Below, in pieces: positions 1-12,122 of a stretch of DNA of 64,000 bases. The DNA is taken from contig OX463859.1 in the NCBI GenBank assembly GCA_949825065.1, forward strand, positions 14,899,220-14,963,219, read 5' to 3'. The stretch is from Odontocerum albicorne (taxonomy: Eukaryota > Arthropoda > Insecta > Trichoptera > Odontoceridae). Position 1 is the stretch's first letter, and every line of letters starts with the position of its first letter. Made by a program: the position numbers and the translations under genes. The notes beneath the pieces are model-generated. The model worked only from the letters and a program-made list of their open reading frames with translations, did not search any database and was not told the origin of the DNA.

Positions 1-1019
1 TTCAATAAATACAGCCTGTCTTCGTAAGTCAGATTATTCAGGCTTTCTGGAATTTTGTTACTCATCTTTGAATCCTTTTAAGAAGTTCGTTGTCTTTTTA
101 TAAAATAAGGGTTCCATATTTGACAAATTTATAAGTACCAAAATTTCAAATGTTTTTTTTGTTAGACAAGTTATTACATTTTTCATAAACTGAGAGACTT
201 GCATATATATGTACTTGTACTAGATACCCAATATTTATTATTATATAATATGCTATGTTTTCATCCACGCTTTGCATGCCACTCTTATCAAAATGCATCA
301 TTAAACCGGTTCACAGCAGTTTTAATACTTCGAGTCTGTTGTAATTAGTTGTGATGTTTATTTATTTTTCCATTTTATCTGTCTGCTGATATTTTTATTT
401 CATAACGTGATTTAACCATGTCATTTTAATCACAATTATATTGGCATTACAAATAATGACAGCTTTAAAGCAAATATTATTATTTGTCTGTGAAAGTGAC
501 TTTTCAATTCTAGTAAATTTCACTCATTAATTTATAAGTGTACAGTACCGGTACAAAATCTGTAAAATAAGTAGATGGCTACCGCTCAATCTTCGGAGAT
601 TCCGGTTTGCTTCTTGCATTTTCGGTGAAGAGATTTCTCTTGGTAGGTAGAAGTTTATGGAAATAAAAACACAGGAAAAATTCCAGTAGATTATATTTTT
701 TCCGTTCTTCGTTCTTTATGTTCATCGCTTATCGTAAGCCCTTGATTTGACCTAGTATGGCATTAAGGCTTGCAAGCGCCATGCATACTACGCACCATCT
801 GCATAAAGGGGGTTCTGATCATCTATAGTAATTACTTGCGAAGGCTACGAATAAGGAACATTTAATTACAATATGTACAGGTATGTAGTCACAAGCAATG
901 GTAAAACACAGGTAACATAATATATTACAATATACAATTATAATTTCACAAACAATTTTACAAAATAAATTTCCTAATTTCTGTGACGCATACGTCTGAT
1001 ACAATAAGATATGTCTTAA
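1..1019. other. AT-rich intergenic sequence, no feature recognised
   Basis: No coding exon, RNA gene or repeat recognised by comparison with the rest of the window. Short open frames here show no familiar motif. The left edge may belong to a flanking gene that I cannot see. Confidence 0.5.
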
Positions 1020-1029
1020 TACGAGTACA

Positions 1030-1335
1030 TCCAAATCATAATGCGGACATGTTGAAAAGCTTGGCGATGAGACAATATTGTGTTCATCTCGAGTAATCGA
1101 GTCTTCGGTCTAAAAACTGCTAGAGTAGATTCGTAACTCACAATTTGCCATTGCACGTGTTGGAAATACTACTGAACACAGTCACACACACGTCTAGCAC
1201 ATGCAAGTATTGTTACCGGACAAACTCTTTAACCAGACTCTTTTCATTCCTTTTTTTGGGTACCATCGAGAATCGAATCTGAAACTGCCGAGTGGAAGAC
1301 CAGCATCTTACCAACTAGGCTACAGACTATCAAGA
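1030..1335 (-). repeat. tRNA-derived SINE, family 3 (full copy)
   Basis: Read on the minus strand, a tRNA-like head (A box near TAGCCTAGTTGG, B box GATTCGATTCTC) is followed by a body shared with 24217-24450 and 41040-41335. Shared body landmarks include GTCTGGTAAA, a GGTAACA block, a CACGTGCAATG-like block and a GAAGRCTCRATTA block. The family is defined only by these internal comparisons. Confidence 0.65.
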
Positions 1336-1573
1336 CTGTCATTCTACTATGTAATTTTGTATGCGTACTTTTTGAATTATTGCTAATTATAGATGTTAAA
1401 TTATTCATACAAAATCATATCCCATTTTTATTATTTATTTATATCTTTTTATTTAAATAAATCCACAGGGAGATTCAATCCTTTTTCTATTTAAAAATTG
1501 GACTTTGTGACAGAGCTACAAACGAGCTTCTTGAAGTTTCTTGAAGCTCCATGCCATGATGTAGTAATGATGA

Positions 1574-2240
1574 TCACCATCCTCTTCTTTGGAGGTTAGC
1601 GATCATCATGGCTATCTCAACCTTTGAGGCAACATCTCTGAACAAAGATATGGTACCACAGTGAAACCACTCTCGTAAATTTTTCAACGAGAATGTATCA
1701 TCTTCCTGCACTTCTTCTTCCCTAAATTTTCGTATGTACACTAACTTTCTTCCCTTCATAGTGGATAATACTTTTCTATCTCTATTAATTCGTCTCAAAA
1801 TGTTATCATTACGGATTTTGTCAACCTATATGATACTCTCAGCATTCTTGGATGGCACCATATTTCAAAAGTGTTTACTTTATTCGTCATGACCTGAATG
1901 ACTACTTCAGGATGCGGTAAGGATTACAATATTGAATTACAAGTGTAATTCAATATTGTAATCCTTGTTATAGAGAAGATCCTGCATTTTAAAGAAGCAT
2001 CTTTGTACCATCTCCACTTTTACTTTAATCTCTGGAAACTGGTCTCATTGCACATTCAGCCAGCATCCCAGATATTTACATTGTTGGACTTGCTCAACAA
2101 TGTCATTATTTATGTCAACAGTAACCTCTGTCTGTTCTTTCCTCTTGCTGACAATAAATATGTATTTTGTTTCTTGAAGCTTCCGCTGATATCTCTAAGA
2201 GTACTCAATATTAATCACTTCTTGTCGCTCTTGTGAAAAT
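1574..2240 (-). pseudogene. Decayed non-LTR retrotransposon (LINE) reverse transcriptase 3' part
   Basis: The minus-strand translation contains pieces typical of the post-palm region of LINE polymerases: a QCKYLGCW segment near 2080, a LRRINRDRKVLSTMKGRK segment near 1790, and a final segment with SLKNLREWFHCGTISLFRD near 1640. The frame is broken in several places, so it is a dead fragment. The clade is not certain. It is host-independent and says nothing about nearby genes. Confidence 0.7.
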
Positions 2241-3464
2241 ATGTGTATTATTAACAGAGATAAATCAACATTTTTAATTTACTCAATGATTTTGGCTTTA
2301 GGAACTTTTAGCTTATGAGAAAAATTTATTCAGTTTTCGAATATATCGGTTTCAAACATAACAGCCCTCAAGAACAAATAAAGTTTGAAAATCGAGATAC
2401 AACTATAATATTTAGGTTCATTTTAGTTTGTTTTTTAATAAAGTTTTATGCAATTTATAGTAAAATATTGAAAAGTTAAAAATATATATTATATTAGAAC
2501 TTTCAACAGAAAAATCCAGGCTAAATCAAACATGCGGATTATATTTATAAATAAAACTAGTCCCTAATTGTATCTGACAGGAATCGAACCTGGGACATCT
2601 GGTTGCTTACCTTGAACAGAAAGAGCCACTGTCACCAAATGTAACAGGTGTTTATTAAAATTTTCGAATATCTCAGAGTTCATCTAAGAATTAATCACGG
2701 TGCCTCAAGGTGCCGAGACGGACACTTTGAAAATTTCAAGTCTAATAAACAGAAAATGCTTACGGTATAATCAATATATAGATTTTTATTTTTCAATTTT
2801 CACATGTCACAAAAGTGTCAAAAAGAGTAATCATTTTTTTTTTAATATTGTTCATTATAACTGAAGGTTGCCTATTATGTGATCTTTAATTGAGTTAAAT
2901 ATAATTTACTTCCTGTTACTCAAATATAAATATATTTGAAAAAAAATCTCAAAATATTGACCTCAAAACAATTTATTGTATAGATAAAATCAACTTGTAT
3001 TTTATACTAAAATTAGAATTCCTTGGCGATCCAAATATTTCTTGATATATTCAATTAATTTTAATTAAATCTTAAAGCAATTAATAAAACATTTTGTATG
3101 AATATGTGTGTATATAGTAAGTAATATAGTACAGACGTAACCCACTTTACTAAAATTTACATATATATTCATATTTCTTATTTTCGGAATTTTTTAATCT
3201 TATGGTAGTGTTGACATGCACATTACCTGACCGAATTAAAGTCAACTGATATGCTGCTGCGCAGTTGTTCGGCATAATTTTTTTATCTCGCACTCGGTTT
3301 ATCAACATGCAGCATTTGCGCACCTCCGCCGAAGAAGTTCTTAAAATAAAAAATGTATATAGGGTAGCTTTTTTTAAAATCTTATAATCGTACGTTTGTT
3401 TCCCTTTGCGTTGTCATGTTTACAATTTTTTAATAAAATAAATTAAACACTTATTTTTAATTTT
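2241..3464. other. AT-rich spacer with a small SINE head remnant
   Basis: At 2575-2640 on the minus strand a B-box-like GGTTCGATTCC sits in a tRNA-like stretch, probably a SINE remnant. The rest (2651-3464) is AT-rich and I recognise nothing in it. Confidence 0.45.
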
Positions 3465-3610
3465 TTATTCACTACTGTTTTATTAGAGTTCACTACCGGT
3501 TTCAAAGACCTCCATCTTCCTCGTTAGGTTATTAGTTCATCTTCACCCGATGAAATAGACGAAGTTGTTAAAAACCGGAAGTGAACTTAAATAAAACAGT
3601 GGGCCAGTGT
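3465..3610. repeat. Foldback repeat with ACCGGTTTCAAAGACCTCC core
   Basis: A sequence near 3470-3510 (ACTGTTTTATTAGAGTTCAC, then ACCGGTTTC) returns inverted at 3576-3600 (ACCGG, GTGAACTTAAATAAAACAGT). A related foldback is at 45885-46030. Such ends, with GAAACCGGT near an ATGATG or GAAGATG motif, resemble terminal repeats of Penelope-like elements. That link is inference. Confidence 0.5.
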
Positions 3611-3689
3611 ACCCATTTTAATGATCATAAACTAAACATATTGTCTAATTATGGGATATCTCGTATCAACCCCAATGGAAAAGTTTTAC

Positions 3690-4200
3690 ATATTTGCCGA
3701 GATACACCCTTAGTCTGAAATACAAAGAACTTATGTGAACATGTCGATTTCTGGAAAACTAGAAAAGATTTATTTTCAGACATACTGCCATCAGAGGGCC
3801 TGCCAGTGGAACAAGTGCCGTAGTACCTGCTACCATGGACCGTGTGGAGGTCTTTTAATCACCTACTTACGTATGTAGGTAGATCAAAAGAGAATCTCTT
3901 CAAATGAAGGATTGGCACAGAGAACCCAACAATTCATGCAAAATTTAATCAATTTTTTATCTGATGTTTTTCCCGTTGTACGCCGTTAGTTGCTCAGAAG
4001 AAGATCTGCAGAAGTAAAGCAACAATGCCATCGCAGTTCCATCTTTCTGGGCTGACACAGTTGGAACGGTATCATAAACTTAAACAAAACTGGTGATCCA
4101 CAAGAACATTGGTCCTAAGAGGATTTTTGATGTATCCAAGCAATAAATATACTTCACATACAGTGTTTATTTTTCTGTCAAAACGTCAAGTCATCATTCC
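3690..4200. repeat. Dispersed repeat, second copy at 38060-38780
   Basis: Long patches match 38060-38780: GTAGATCAAAAGAGA, a GAAGGATTRGYACAGAG block, TTAGCTGCTCRGAAGAA, and a shared end (ATTTCCAAGCAATGAATAT-like, then ACAGTGTTTAT). No intact frame and no recognised protein. The 38-kb copy is interrupted by a 219-bp MITE that this copy lacks. Confidence 0.6.
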
Positions 4201-5010
4201 CAACACACCCATTTTTTAATGATAACATTTCAACTAAGTGCTCGCGATAACATTTTATTTCATTAAATAACCTGTATATTTGTACGGTTGGACTAAGTGA
4301 ATGAGTTTTCGAAAAAATTTAACAAAAGTCAGATTTAGAGAGCACTCGAAGACAATCCTTTTTGAGAGGTGTTGTTCTATAAAAATTCTACAAATTTCTA
4401 CATTATTGTGACCACATCCAGTCTTGCAGGAAGGTTTTTACATTAATTTTTTTTCTTTCATTATAAGTTATTTTATCACTTTTTAAGTAAAACTTTCTTT
4501 TTTCCACAGGCATCATTGATCATTGCAGACCTGTACAGTTCTTGTTTTTATATGCCTTTCTCTTCCTTACAAATCGCATCAAAATTTCCCAAATCTATTA
4601 TTTTTTGTATAAAATATACATGTTGCATTCCCCCCATTCTCCACCCAAAAGATTTTTGTAATGATCTTCTTAACTCAACTTCAACCCTATATTTTTTTAA
4701 GAAAAAACAAAAAAGCATTACATTTCTCATCTCAAAATATTCCTGGTCCCTAACTCATAATATTCCCACCCTTATCCCAATTTTTCTGTTATTTTATTTT
4801 TGATTACTTTTACTCAAATATTATATTAATTTACTAAGTTTAAGATACTGTCATGGATACAGATAATAATTTTGAAACAAGAAATGGTGGATTGGAAGAA
4901 ATTGCATTAAATCAGCCAGATATATTTACCTGAAAGTGTTAAAATAAATTCACCATTATTCTGAAAGCTTGCACTTTGTATATATCCATCCTTCTCTCTT
5001 TTTGACAAAC
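4201..5010. other. Spacer with a short LINE tail fragment
   Basis: At 4330-4375 the sequence AGAGCACTCGAAGACAATCC matches the RKHLKSILF-type LINE C-terminus seen at 16320 and 51560. The open frame at 4516-4803 is rich in Ser/Phe/Ile with no motif, and I do not regard it as a gene. Confidence 0.45.
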
Positions 5011-5011
5011 T

Positions 5012-5074
5012 CTATTCACAAACTGATCCTTTGGAATGCCAGGTGGCATTCCAAAGGATCAATTTGTGAATAGG
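5012..5074. repeat. Perfect-looking 28-bp foldback palindrome
   Basis: CTATTCACAAACTGATCC...GGAATGCC is followed after 2-3 bases by its reverse complement GGCATTCC...GGATCAATTTGTGAATAG, with one mismatch. It would form a long hairpin and is probably a tiny MITE or an inverted duplication. Confidence 0.75.
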
Positions 5075-5220
5075 AAAACTGTTTACAAGTTCCATTGTAA
5101 AATTGTTTATTTACAACTCAATGTTTAATTCATAAACAGTAAAAATCAATTAATATTTTCTTCCAAACTGCTAATATACATTTCTATTTCTGATTTTTCT
5201 TCAAAAAAATATAATAAATA

Positions 5221-5456
5221 TAGGTGTATTGATAGCACCATCGTAAGTGTATGTACATATACTCGTATATGCATATAAATACATTGCGAAGTCGTACATA
5301 CATCATAAACTGCAGGAAATACATTTAAGAGAGAAGTTATCAAAAGATCTGGGCTCATCTCATAACATCCCCCCGGCCAAGATACACCCCATCAATATAG
5401 GGCAAGCCCAGCTGCGAGGACACCAAATGTTTTTCAGCACATACCCTTGTACATAA
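5221..5456. repeat. Dispersed repeat R, second copy at 22985-23215
   Basis: Both copies run from a TTGATAGCA-containing start through ATAAATACATT to a conserved GC-rich block (TCTGGGCTCATCTCATAACA, a C-run, GATACACCCC, CAATATAGGG) and TTTTTCAGC. Only the TTGATAGCA start also occurs at 34334 and 59063. This copy has a TACTCGTA octamer at 5260-5267. Confidence 0.65.
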
Positions 5457-5756
5457 AGACTAAGAAAAAAACAGAAAATCAAGAAAAATAAAAGTGAACC
5501 CTTGAATATCACCTCAGATTAACTGTCAACAAAAAAAGAGAAAAGCTGATAGGAGGCCAAATTTTATCAAAATTAAATCACAAATGGAAAATGATGTACA
5601 CACATACAAACCACGATACAAAAGATGAAAATAAATAAGCAGTATAAAAATTAATGAGGAGATAACGTATAAACACGCACACACACAACTCCTGATTCAC
5701 CGCCAGTGAAAAGAGAAAAAGCAAATAAGAGTTCAAATCACAAAAAAATCACTAAC
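5457..5756. other. Spacer, nothing recognised
   Basis: A-rich sequence between repeat R and the mariner copy. No feature seen. Confidence 0.5.
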
Positions 5757-6675
5757 TACGAGGCATATCCAGAAAGTAAGTGTTAAAAAATTACGTGGTT
5801 ACCGTAGTACATATGTAAGCTATTTTTCGACATAGTCGCCATTCCTCTCAACGCAGGTGGTGAAGCGGGGTATCAACTTTTTGATGCCTTCCTCGAAGTA
5901 GTTTCCCGCCAACCCCTCCATCCACTTCTCCACCTCCTCCTTTACCTCCTCGTCGGTTGAAAACCTTTTTCCACTCATGTGCAGCTTCAGGGAGGTAAAG
6001 AGATAGTAATCTGAAGGGGCCAGGTCATGGGAATGCGCGGGATGGTTCAGGGCATCCCATTTAAACGAGGCGAGCAGTTCCTTCGTGGCGTTGGCCGTGT
6101 GTGGTCTTGCATTGTCGTGCAGCAGGCAGACTTCCTTTGTCAGCATGCCTCTCCTCTTGTTCTGAATCGCCCTCCGCAATTTTTTTAGGGTCTCACAGTA
6201 TCTTGCAAAGTTGATTGTCTCCCCTTGAGGCATATATTCAATTAAAATTATGCCTTGACAGTCCCAAAACACGGATGCCATGATTTTCTTGGCTGAAATT
6301 GTGGTTTTGATTTTTTTGGCTGAGGGTGAAGAGGTGTGACGCCACTGTTGAGACTGCCTTTTGGTTTCAGGCATGTAGTGTGCAACCCAAGTTTCATCTC
6401 CAGTAACGATGGAGCGGAGAAATTCATCTCCATGGAGTTTGCAGTGCCTCAAAAACTCTTGCCTTTTTACAAAATTTTGCACTTGGCGGGAGATTGGTTT
6501 GACATTTTTCACGAAACGTGTTGTCGCGTCGACACTTCTCAACGTACTGACCTCAAACTGGTCTCGTTGCGGAGGGGAAGGGTCAGGCTACACGGAAGTG
6601 TAGCCAACATGTCGAAAATAATATCCATCCGGTCGTGAGAGCCTCAGTACACTTACTTTCTGGATACGCCTCGTA
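5757..6675 (-). mobile_element. Truncated mariner copy A (with TA target duplication)
   Basis: Terminal inverted repeats of 24 bp (CGAGGCATATCCAGAAAGTA... at 5759 and its complement ending at 6673) are bounded by TA at 5757-5758 and 6674-6675. The element is 915 bp against about 1.3 kb for an autonomous mariner. A small hairpin GGCTACACTTCCGTGTAGCC lies just inside the 5' repeat. Copies B (47512-48468) and C (50451-51354) share the same structure. Confidence 0.92.
5820..6542 (-). CDS. Mariner transposase, N-terminally truncated, catalytic domain open
   Basis: DDE/D transposase of the mariner family. The open frame holds all three catalytic positions: D in VTGDETWV, D in LLHDNARPH, and D in LAPSDYYLF, with 34 residues between the second and third (DD34D). 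The C-terminus ends in GDYVEK. Family members are about 345 aa. Here the paired helix-turn-helix DNA-binding part is missing: an in-frame TAG lies about 90 bases upstream of 6542, and no ATG occurs in frame before the first catalytic Asp. The position that is usually HSPDLAPSD reads HSHDLAPSD in this copy. It should be unable to act alone. The frame is otherwise free of stops, so the copy is young. Confidence 0.85.
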   Translation of the reverse strand: MRSVDATTRFVKNVKPISRQVQNFVKRQEFLRHCKLHGDEFLRSIVTGDETWVAHYMPETKRQSQQWRHTSSPSAKKIKTTISAKKIMASVFWDCQGIILIEYMPQGETINFARYCETLKKLRRAIQNKRRGMLTKEVCLLHDNARPHTANATKELLASFKWDALNHPAHSHDLAPSDYYLFTSLKLHMSGKRFSTDEEVKEEVEKWMEGLAGNYFEEGIKKLIPRFTTCVERNGDYVEK

Positions 6676-7411
6676 TTTAGAAGGTAACATTTCAGAGCAT
6701 TTCTGAAGGTACACCTATTCACCCACTCCTTCAAAAGCATCTCATTCCAGCTGACTAAATATGAAAAGAATCCCTCGAATAATGTTAGATTAGTTGCTTC
6801 TAGTTTCATAGCCGTGAAAATCTCTAGCCCATTTTAGTTTTTCGAAGAGATTACATTTTTGTCTTGATAATTTTGTGCATGACTATGCTTAAGTGAAGAA
6901 ACTGTCTCTGTTTCATGTTAATAATTCTAGTCTGTTTTTTTTTCATTTAAATTATAAAGATGTAGAAGACATGGTTGTAACAATAAACTGAATACACATT
7001 GGCGTTCACAGACTCCTAAAATGTGTTCTATATGGGAAAATAATGAACAAGCAAGGATGGTGGACAGAGGAAGCACTATAAAGGCAGTCTATAAGAGTTC
7101 CTGACTTTGTATAGTCTATGAGAGTGCCTGAAGACTGGGAACGGGTGACTCAAGTTTGTGGGAATTGAAAATCATTCTGTTTTCAAGCTGATAGCACCTC
7201 AATATATGACTCAGTGGGATCCATATGCAGGACGGAGTGCGATTCTAGATTAAGGTTGTTCTCTAGCAGAAGATCATATGATCGACGTGGAGAAGCAGCT
7301 CGAGATTGGCGTTCAAATGACAAGAGGATTCTCGACTATGAGATCCAACATATTGATGATGATGCATTTTATTTAACTTCTTCTTCTTATTATTTTAGGC
7401 CTGTTGGCCTG
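6676..7411. other. Spacer, nothing recognised
   Basis: No conserved protein, RNA or repeat seen. Short frames lack motifs. Confidence 0.45.
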
Positions 7412-7730
7412 TTATGGTCCTGCATCATTTTTTGCCTCTTGTGACGTCGACTGCCAGCTGTCTTTCCATCTTTTGGGAGGTCTTCCTGGAGGTCTGCTTG
7501 CTTGGGGGATACTGTCCCTAGCCATTCTTACGGCTCTTGGTTCCGCCATTCTGGATACGTGTTCGTTCCAGAACCTTCTTCTCTGTCGTCCCCATCTAAC
7601 AATATCTTCAACTTCGCAAGTCCTTCGGATTTCTGTGTTTTGTAATCTATCACGAAGGGTTTTGCCAGCAATACTCCTGGGTACCTTCATTTCGCTGGTT
7701 CGAAGGAGACTTTTAGTTCTGACAGTGTCG
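7412..7730 (-). pseudogene. LINE C-terminal fragment
   Basis: The minus-strand frame reads TLRDRLQNTEIRRTCEVEDI, WGRQRRRFWNEHVSRM and PPGRPPKRWKDSW, the usual order at the end of insect LINE polymerases (RNEEIR, RWxGHVxRM, GRPxxRWxD). No start and no polymerase core. Related decayed pieces are at 22430-22570 and 43450-43700. Confidence 0.8.
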
Positions 7731-8455
7731 GCTCTGGACTCTATGCTTTAACTTGATTTATTAAATTCCTAAATGTCTTAAATGACCTATACACAATATT
7801 TTGTAACTAGTATCAACATACAAAATGAATTTATATTTAATCCACACAAGTTTTTATTAACAATTTTGGATATCAACTAAGGTGAAAAGGTTAAATGATG
7901 AAATTTTTAATGACGGAAACTTAAATCTTCTTATCGTAATACTACGGATACGACGTAAATTTAAGATGAAAAATATTCGTTATATTATTATTGATTTGTA
8001 TATTTACATAAAATAAAGAATTCTTGATATACTTTTCGCATGATCGAGTATCTGACATTTTGCTTTAAAGGTGATATTTTATTATAATTATTATTTCTTA
8101 TCAAAAACTTGATTCTTTTACTCTGGAGAATTCTTCTTCTAGAGACAGGCTGGGCTAGCATGCTACCGGGAATTTCCCGGTGGACCAATGTTCAAATGGT
8201 ACAAAATATTCAGTGTGGAACTTTACATTTAAAAATAAAAACTAAAGACATTTCATTTGGTCAGCCCTCCATGAGCAGGGAAAGATCGCGTATACGCTAG
8301 TGATAGTTTGTCTACTATATACTTGAAATTTTAAAGATGTACTTTTAACAGAGCTTTTAGATTTTTCTAGAAAATGGGTATCCATTAATTTTATAGTTGA
8401 TAAAAAAATAATGAGAATTTTTTGATTACACCATTTGCGTGAGGCAATCAGAATT
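7731..8455. other. Spacer, nothing recognised
   Basis: AT-rich, with no recognised domain. Parts may be the decayed 5' half of the mariner relic that follows, but I see no diagnostic residues. Confidence 0.4.
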
Positions 8456-8850
8456 GTGAGCAAACAAATTCTGGGTTTTGCACCACGATAATGCACCAAC
8501 TCACACTTCACTACTAATTCATATTTTTTTTGCTAAAATCAACATTGTCATGATGCCGCAGCCACCATATTCACCAGATATGGCCCCCTGCGACTTTTCC
8601 CAAACATGAAGAGAATATTGAAAGGACAACATTTTGCAACCTTAGAGGAGATAAAGATAAAATCGTCGGGTGAGCTAAAGGCTAACCCAAAAAGTGCGTT
8701 CCACAAATATTTTGTAAATTGGAAAAAACTTGGATAGAAGCGTATTTTATCATATGGGGACTACTTTGAAGGGGACAGTATTAATATTGATGATTAAATA
8801 AATACCTTTTGATAAAAATGAAAATTTTCATTATTTTTTAATCAAGTCTC
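8456..8850 (+). pseudogene. Relic of a second mariner lineage, transposase 3' part
   Basis: The plus-strand translation reads LHHDNAPTHTS then MPQPPYSPDMAPCDF, the second and third catalytic Asp motifs of a mariner different from the CGAG-ended copies. It then has internal stops, with tail pieces resembling FVNWKKLG and GDYFEGD. The right terminal repeat was not found with certainty. Confidence 0.75.
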
Positions 8851-9220
8851 GTACATTACGAGTAGTTATGATTGCGAGGAAATTGGGGTTGAATGAAGTA
8901 ACAACTACACGGCGAGTTACTTTTATGTGCTGCAGAAATTTAACTGCATTTGTTGGCACTTACTATAAGCACGTTTTTATAGGTTATAATTATATGTTAA
9001 CCTTTTTGTCAACACAGGTGAGATATCTATTTCTTACTTAAAATACATCCTGAACCCATAACAAAGTTCCTTAACTCAATCTCGTCTTGAATCATTATGA
9101 TGATGTCTTGCGGATAAGATTTCTTGAACAAAATTAGTAATGATGATGTAACAAACAGGCATCAAAAGCAATTTTTGAAATAACTGTCTAATGTACGAAG
9201 GCGAAAATATTTGACTTAAA

Positions 9221-9344
9221 AAATGCTGGAGTCAACCGATTTCCCGAGCCTATATTAAAGTCCACCACTGCCTTCCTCTCAAAAATGCTGGAATCAACCG
9301 ATTTCCCGAGTCTATATTAAAGTCCACCACTGCCTTCCTCTCAA
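9221..9344. repeat. Two-copy 62-bp tandem duplication
   Basis: AAATGCTGGAGTCAACCGAT...CCTTCCTCTC at 9221 is repeated from 9283 with two substitutions. The recent duplication has no coding content. Confidence 0.9.
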
Positions 9345-9416
9345 ACAAATCTCATTGGCAGTCTTCAACTTTTGTTTTCTTAAATTATTTGACCATTATT
9401 GTTTTTCCATCCCCAT

Positions 9417-9525
9417 AGAACTTATTCACCTATTTTATTAATAAGTATAGAACTTATTCACCTGTTTTATTACAGAACTTATTCACCTGTTTTATTACAG
9501 AACTTATTCAGCTGTTTTATAATAC
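9417..9525. repeat. 25-bp minisatellite, about four units
   Basis: The unit AGAACTTATTCACCTGTTTT plus ATTAC recurs four times. The first unit is lengthened and the last diverged. Confidence 0.85.
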
Positions 9526-10600
9526 TTTAGATATTTTTCCTGAAATCTTGAGCAGCATATTTAAATCTCAGGTTAACTTAGATAGATTATTTGGGTGTAA
9601 TTTTCCTTATTTTACTACTACTATCAAATCTTAGTCCTTCTGAATGTATTTTGTAAATAAAATTCCTTCTGTTTTAAATTGGTTTTTGAATTCAGTTTAG
9701 TTTTTTTACTAAGCTTTAACATTACTCATAAACTAAATAATACGCATTAATTCTGGTTTATCTCATAAAAAGTAACTGGTGATCAGTAATGAAGCAATTC
9801 AGACACCGAAGATCTGGTTAAGATGTGGCGACCCAACAACTCGTGTCATTAAAACCGGATTTATCTGAATGTTCTTTATCATTTTCCAGAAATAACGGAA
9901 ATATTTTATCAATAACAGAACAAGTCCATTTTTATTCACGTGCTTCTTAAAACCTGAATAGATTGAAGCTTCTTTTTCTTCATCGCTTGCGCAATGCTGA
10001 ACGTCATGGTCCTCTGCCATGTCTTGAACTTGGTGTACCACCTGTCTGCATCCCTCCCGGTCCAAGGTATGTTAAATGCAGGATCTTGTTAACTCGTTTA
10101 TTTGATTCGCTCATCTCATAGAACACCTTCCTCTTGTTCACCTTCCTTCAACTGTCCTTGTGATCACCAGATTCTCCAAACTTTCATCATTATTTCAAAT
10201 AACATGCCCAAAGTACATTAGGAATTTTTTTCCCATGTTGTTGAATGTCTTTCAATAATCTCAAATTCTTGGATGATAGAGATGTTGGTGTACCACATTG
10301 AAGCAATCAATCAATTAATATTGATGGTGTCATTAGAGTTACGAGACCAGCACTAATTATCAGCAATTTCAGATCACAAAAGTTGGCATGGGTAAGCCAT
10401 ATAAGCAGATCTCAGTTTATATCTAAAAAAATCTTATGCAAGCAACACAGAAAAAGCCCACTTGGCAGAGGCTTTTAGATAGCCTACATGATTTTAATAG
10501 GCTGGTTGATGAAGACTGGGAGGAAACTGGAAGTGACCTATATTGGTTTAGAAAAATAATTCATGAAGCTAAAGCTGTACAGAAGTTGTATGACCATCTG
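9526..10600. pseudogene. Spacer with low-grade LINE tail remnants
   Basis: Plus-strand codons at 10375-10480 read LAWVSHISRSQFISKKIL, resembling the LRWxGHVxRMxxxxxxKKIL tail of LINEs. The minus strand at 9990-10065 has a weak tail-like CRQVVHQVQDMAED. Both are weak. The rest is AT-rich with no feature. Confidence 0.4.
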
Positions 10601-10603
10601 AGG

Positions 10604-10822
10604 TATAGTTCGGAAATTCTATGATGAGTCCGGTGCCAGCTCACAAATTTGCCCCAATACAACCTTGTAATAATGTTCAGTAATTTTAATTATTTTATCA
10701 ACTTTAATATAAGCCTCAATTATAATAAATAGGAAGTTATTTAGGTAAATACATTACATAAGGTTGTATTGGGGCAAATTTGTGAGCTGACACAGGACTC
10801 ATCCTAGAATTTCCGAACTATA
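10604..10822. mobile_element. 219-bp MITE, copy 1, ~65-bp terminal inverted repeats
   Basis: Ends are TATAGTTCGGAAATTCT and its complement. The inverted arms continue through GATGAGTCC and ACAAATTTGCCCCAATACAA. An identical-length copy is at 38436-38654. There is no coding capacity. The target duplication looks like TA, or TATA within the repeat, and the superfamily is not clear. Confidence 0.88.
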
Positions 10823-12056
10823 GCCATTATACTCGTAGTTATCCAAGTGACTCCAATGGCGCATCTGATTTGGTTTAGTATCTCTCAGAAAGTGTCACTT
10901 TAAGAAAACATCTGAAAGTTTCAATGTTCGCTACCTTCTGGCACTCCAGAAGTCTGTTCTTATTGATAAGATCAAACACTGAAGATGCTGAAAAGATTTC
11001 TACCTATTTTTTAAGTTCTTTGTAAACCAATTGTGATCATTGGACTTGATCTTGTGAGCAAATGGACTGTATTGCTAAAAGAATGATAAGTCTCCTTATT
11101 TCCCAGTCAGTAACATTTCTACTACGTTCTTGAAGTGATCTGCTGATATTCGTTATCATATTTGTCCATCGCATTCGTGATCTGCCTTATGATCGTAACC
11201 CTTCTATTTTCCCTCGTATCACCAATAGTTTATCTTTCCATCTAATAATATGACCAAAAAACCTGAGAATTAACTATCTTATTATTGAAGACAAACACTG
11301 TTCAGTTTTTAATTCTTCCATGATTAATAATATAATCTGTTACCCAAAGTACTTGCAATGTATGTCACTAGCACCACATCTCCAAGTTGTCTTTCTTATG
11401 TTACTTTTCTCTCAATAACCATATTTCAACACCATACAGAAATATTCGGAAAATTAATTTTCTTACAAATTTCACATTATTATTTTGCTGTCTCTCCATA
11501 TATTATTCAGCTTATCCATAGTAAAACTATGATTAAAAGATAGATGATGATGATAGGGTGTTTTGAAGACTCATCAAAAGTTCATTTGAACACTTTTCAG
11601 TATTTTCAATACTAAATGAGTTCAAATAAATAAACATCAGTAATTTAGGGCATCTTATACACAATTTAAAAAAATGTTAAAATACAAATTGTTGCTTCCA
11701 TTTATAATGTTCATGAATAGTGACAATTTATCATAATAACTGAACACACAAAAGGCATTCTGAATGTATAAAATACATTTAATTATGTCTGCTCCGTTAT
11801 AATTTGCATACGAATGGTGAACAAAATGGTGCCAGTGTGTCGAATTATATTTTGTCTAAATCATTAAAGAACACGCTGTTTTGAAATCATTATAATTATT
11901 CATAAAAATTAATATATTTAATAATAAATATCTTTCTTATTCTACTAATCACATTAATCCCTGCAACATGTCTAACTTATTATGAAGCTCTCTTCCACCT
12001 GAAGAGAGCCTTGTGATAGGAGAAGGAAACATGTGTCAAGAGAATTAATCTAATTT
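10823..12056. other. Spacer with possible LINE remnant
   Basis: The minus strand around 11120-11230 reads IxRRVTIIRQITNAMDKYDN, weakly like a LINE 3' polymerase region. A TACTCGTA octamer is at 10830-10837. Otherwise AT-rich and unrecognised. Confidence 0.35.
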
Positions 12057-12122
12057 GTGGAATTCCATAATATAATATTTAATAAGTATTTCTTATTAAA
12101 TATTGTAATATGCCATTCCACA
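12057..12122. repeat. AT-rich foldback hairpin
   Basis: GTGGAATTCCATAATATAAT...TTAATAAG is followed by CTTATTAA...ATTGTAATATGCCATTCCAC. The arms are about 28 bp with a few mismatches. Confidence 0.7.

Noticed and set aside
4516..4803. 95-aa plus-strand frame
   Set aside because: Low-complexity AT-rich translation with no motif, no splice partner and no similar copy in the window.
10604..10822. Hammerhead ribozyme in the 219-bp MITE (GATGAGTCC looks like a core)
   Set aside because: The first core base is not C in either copy and no GAAA follows a plausible stem II.
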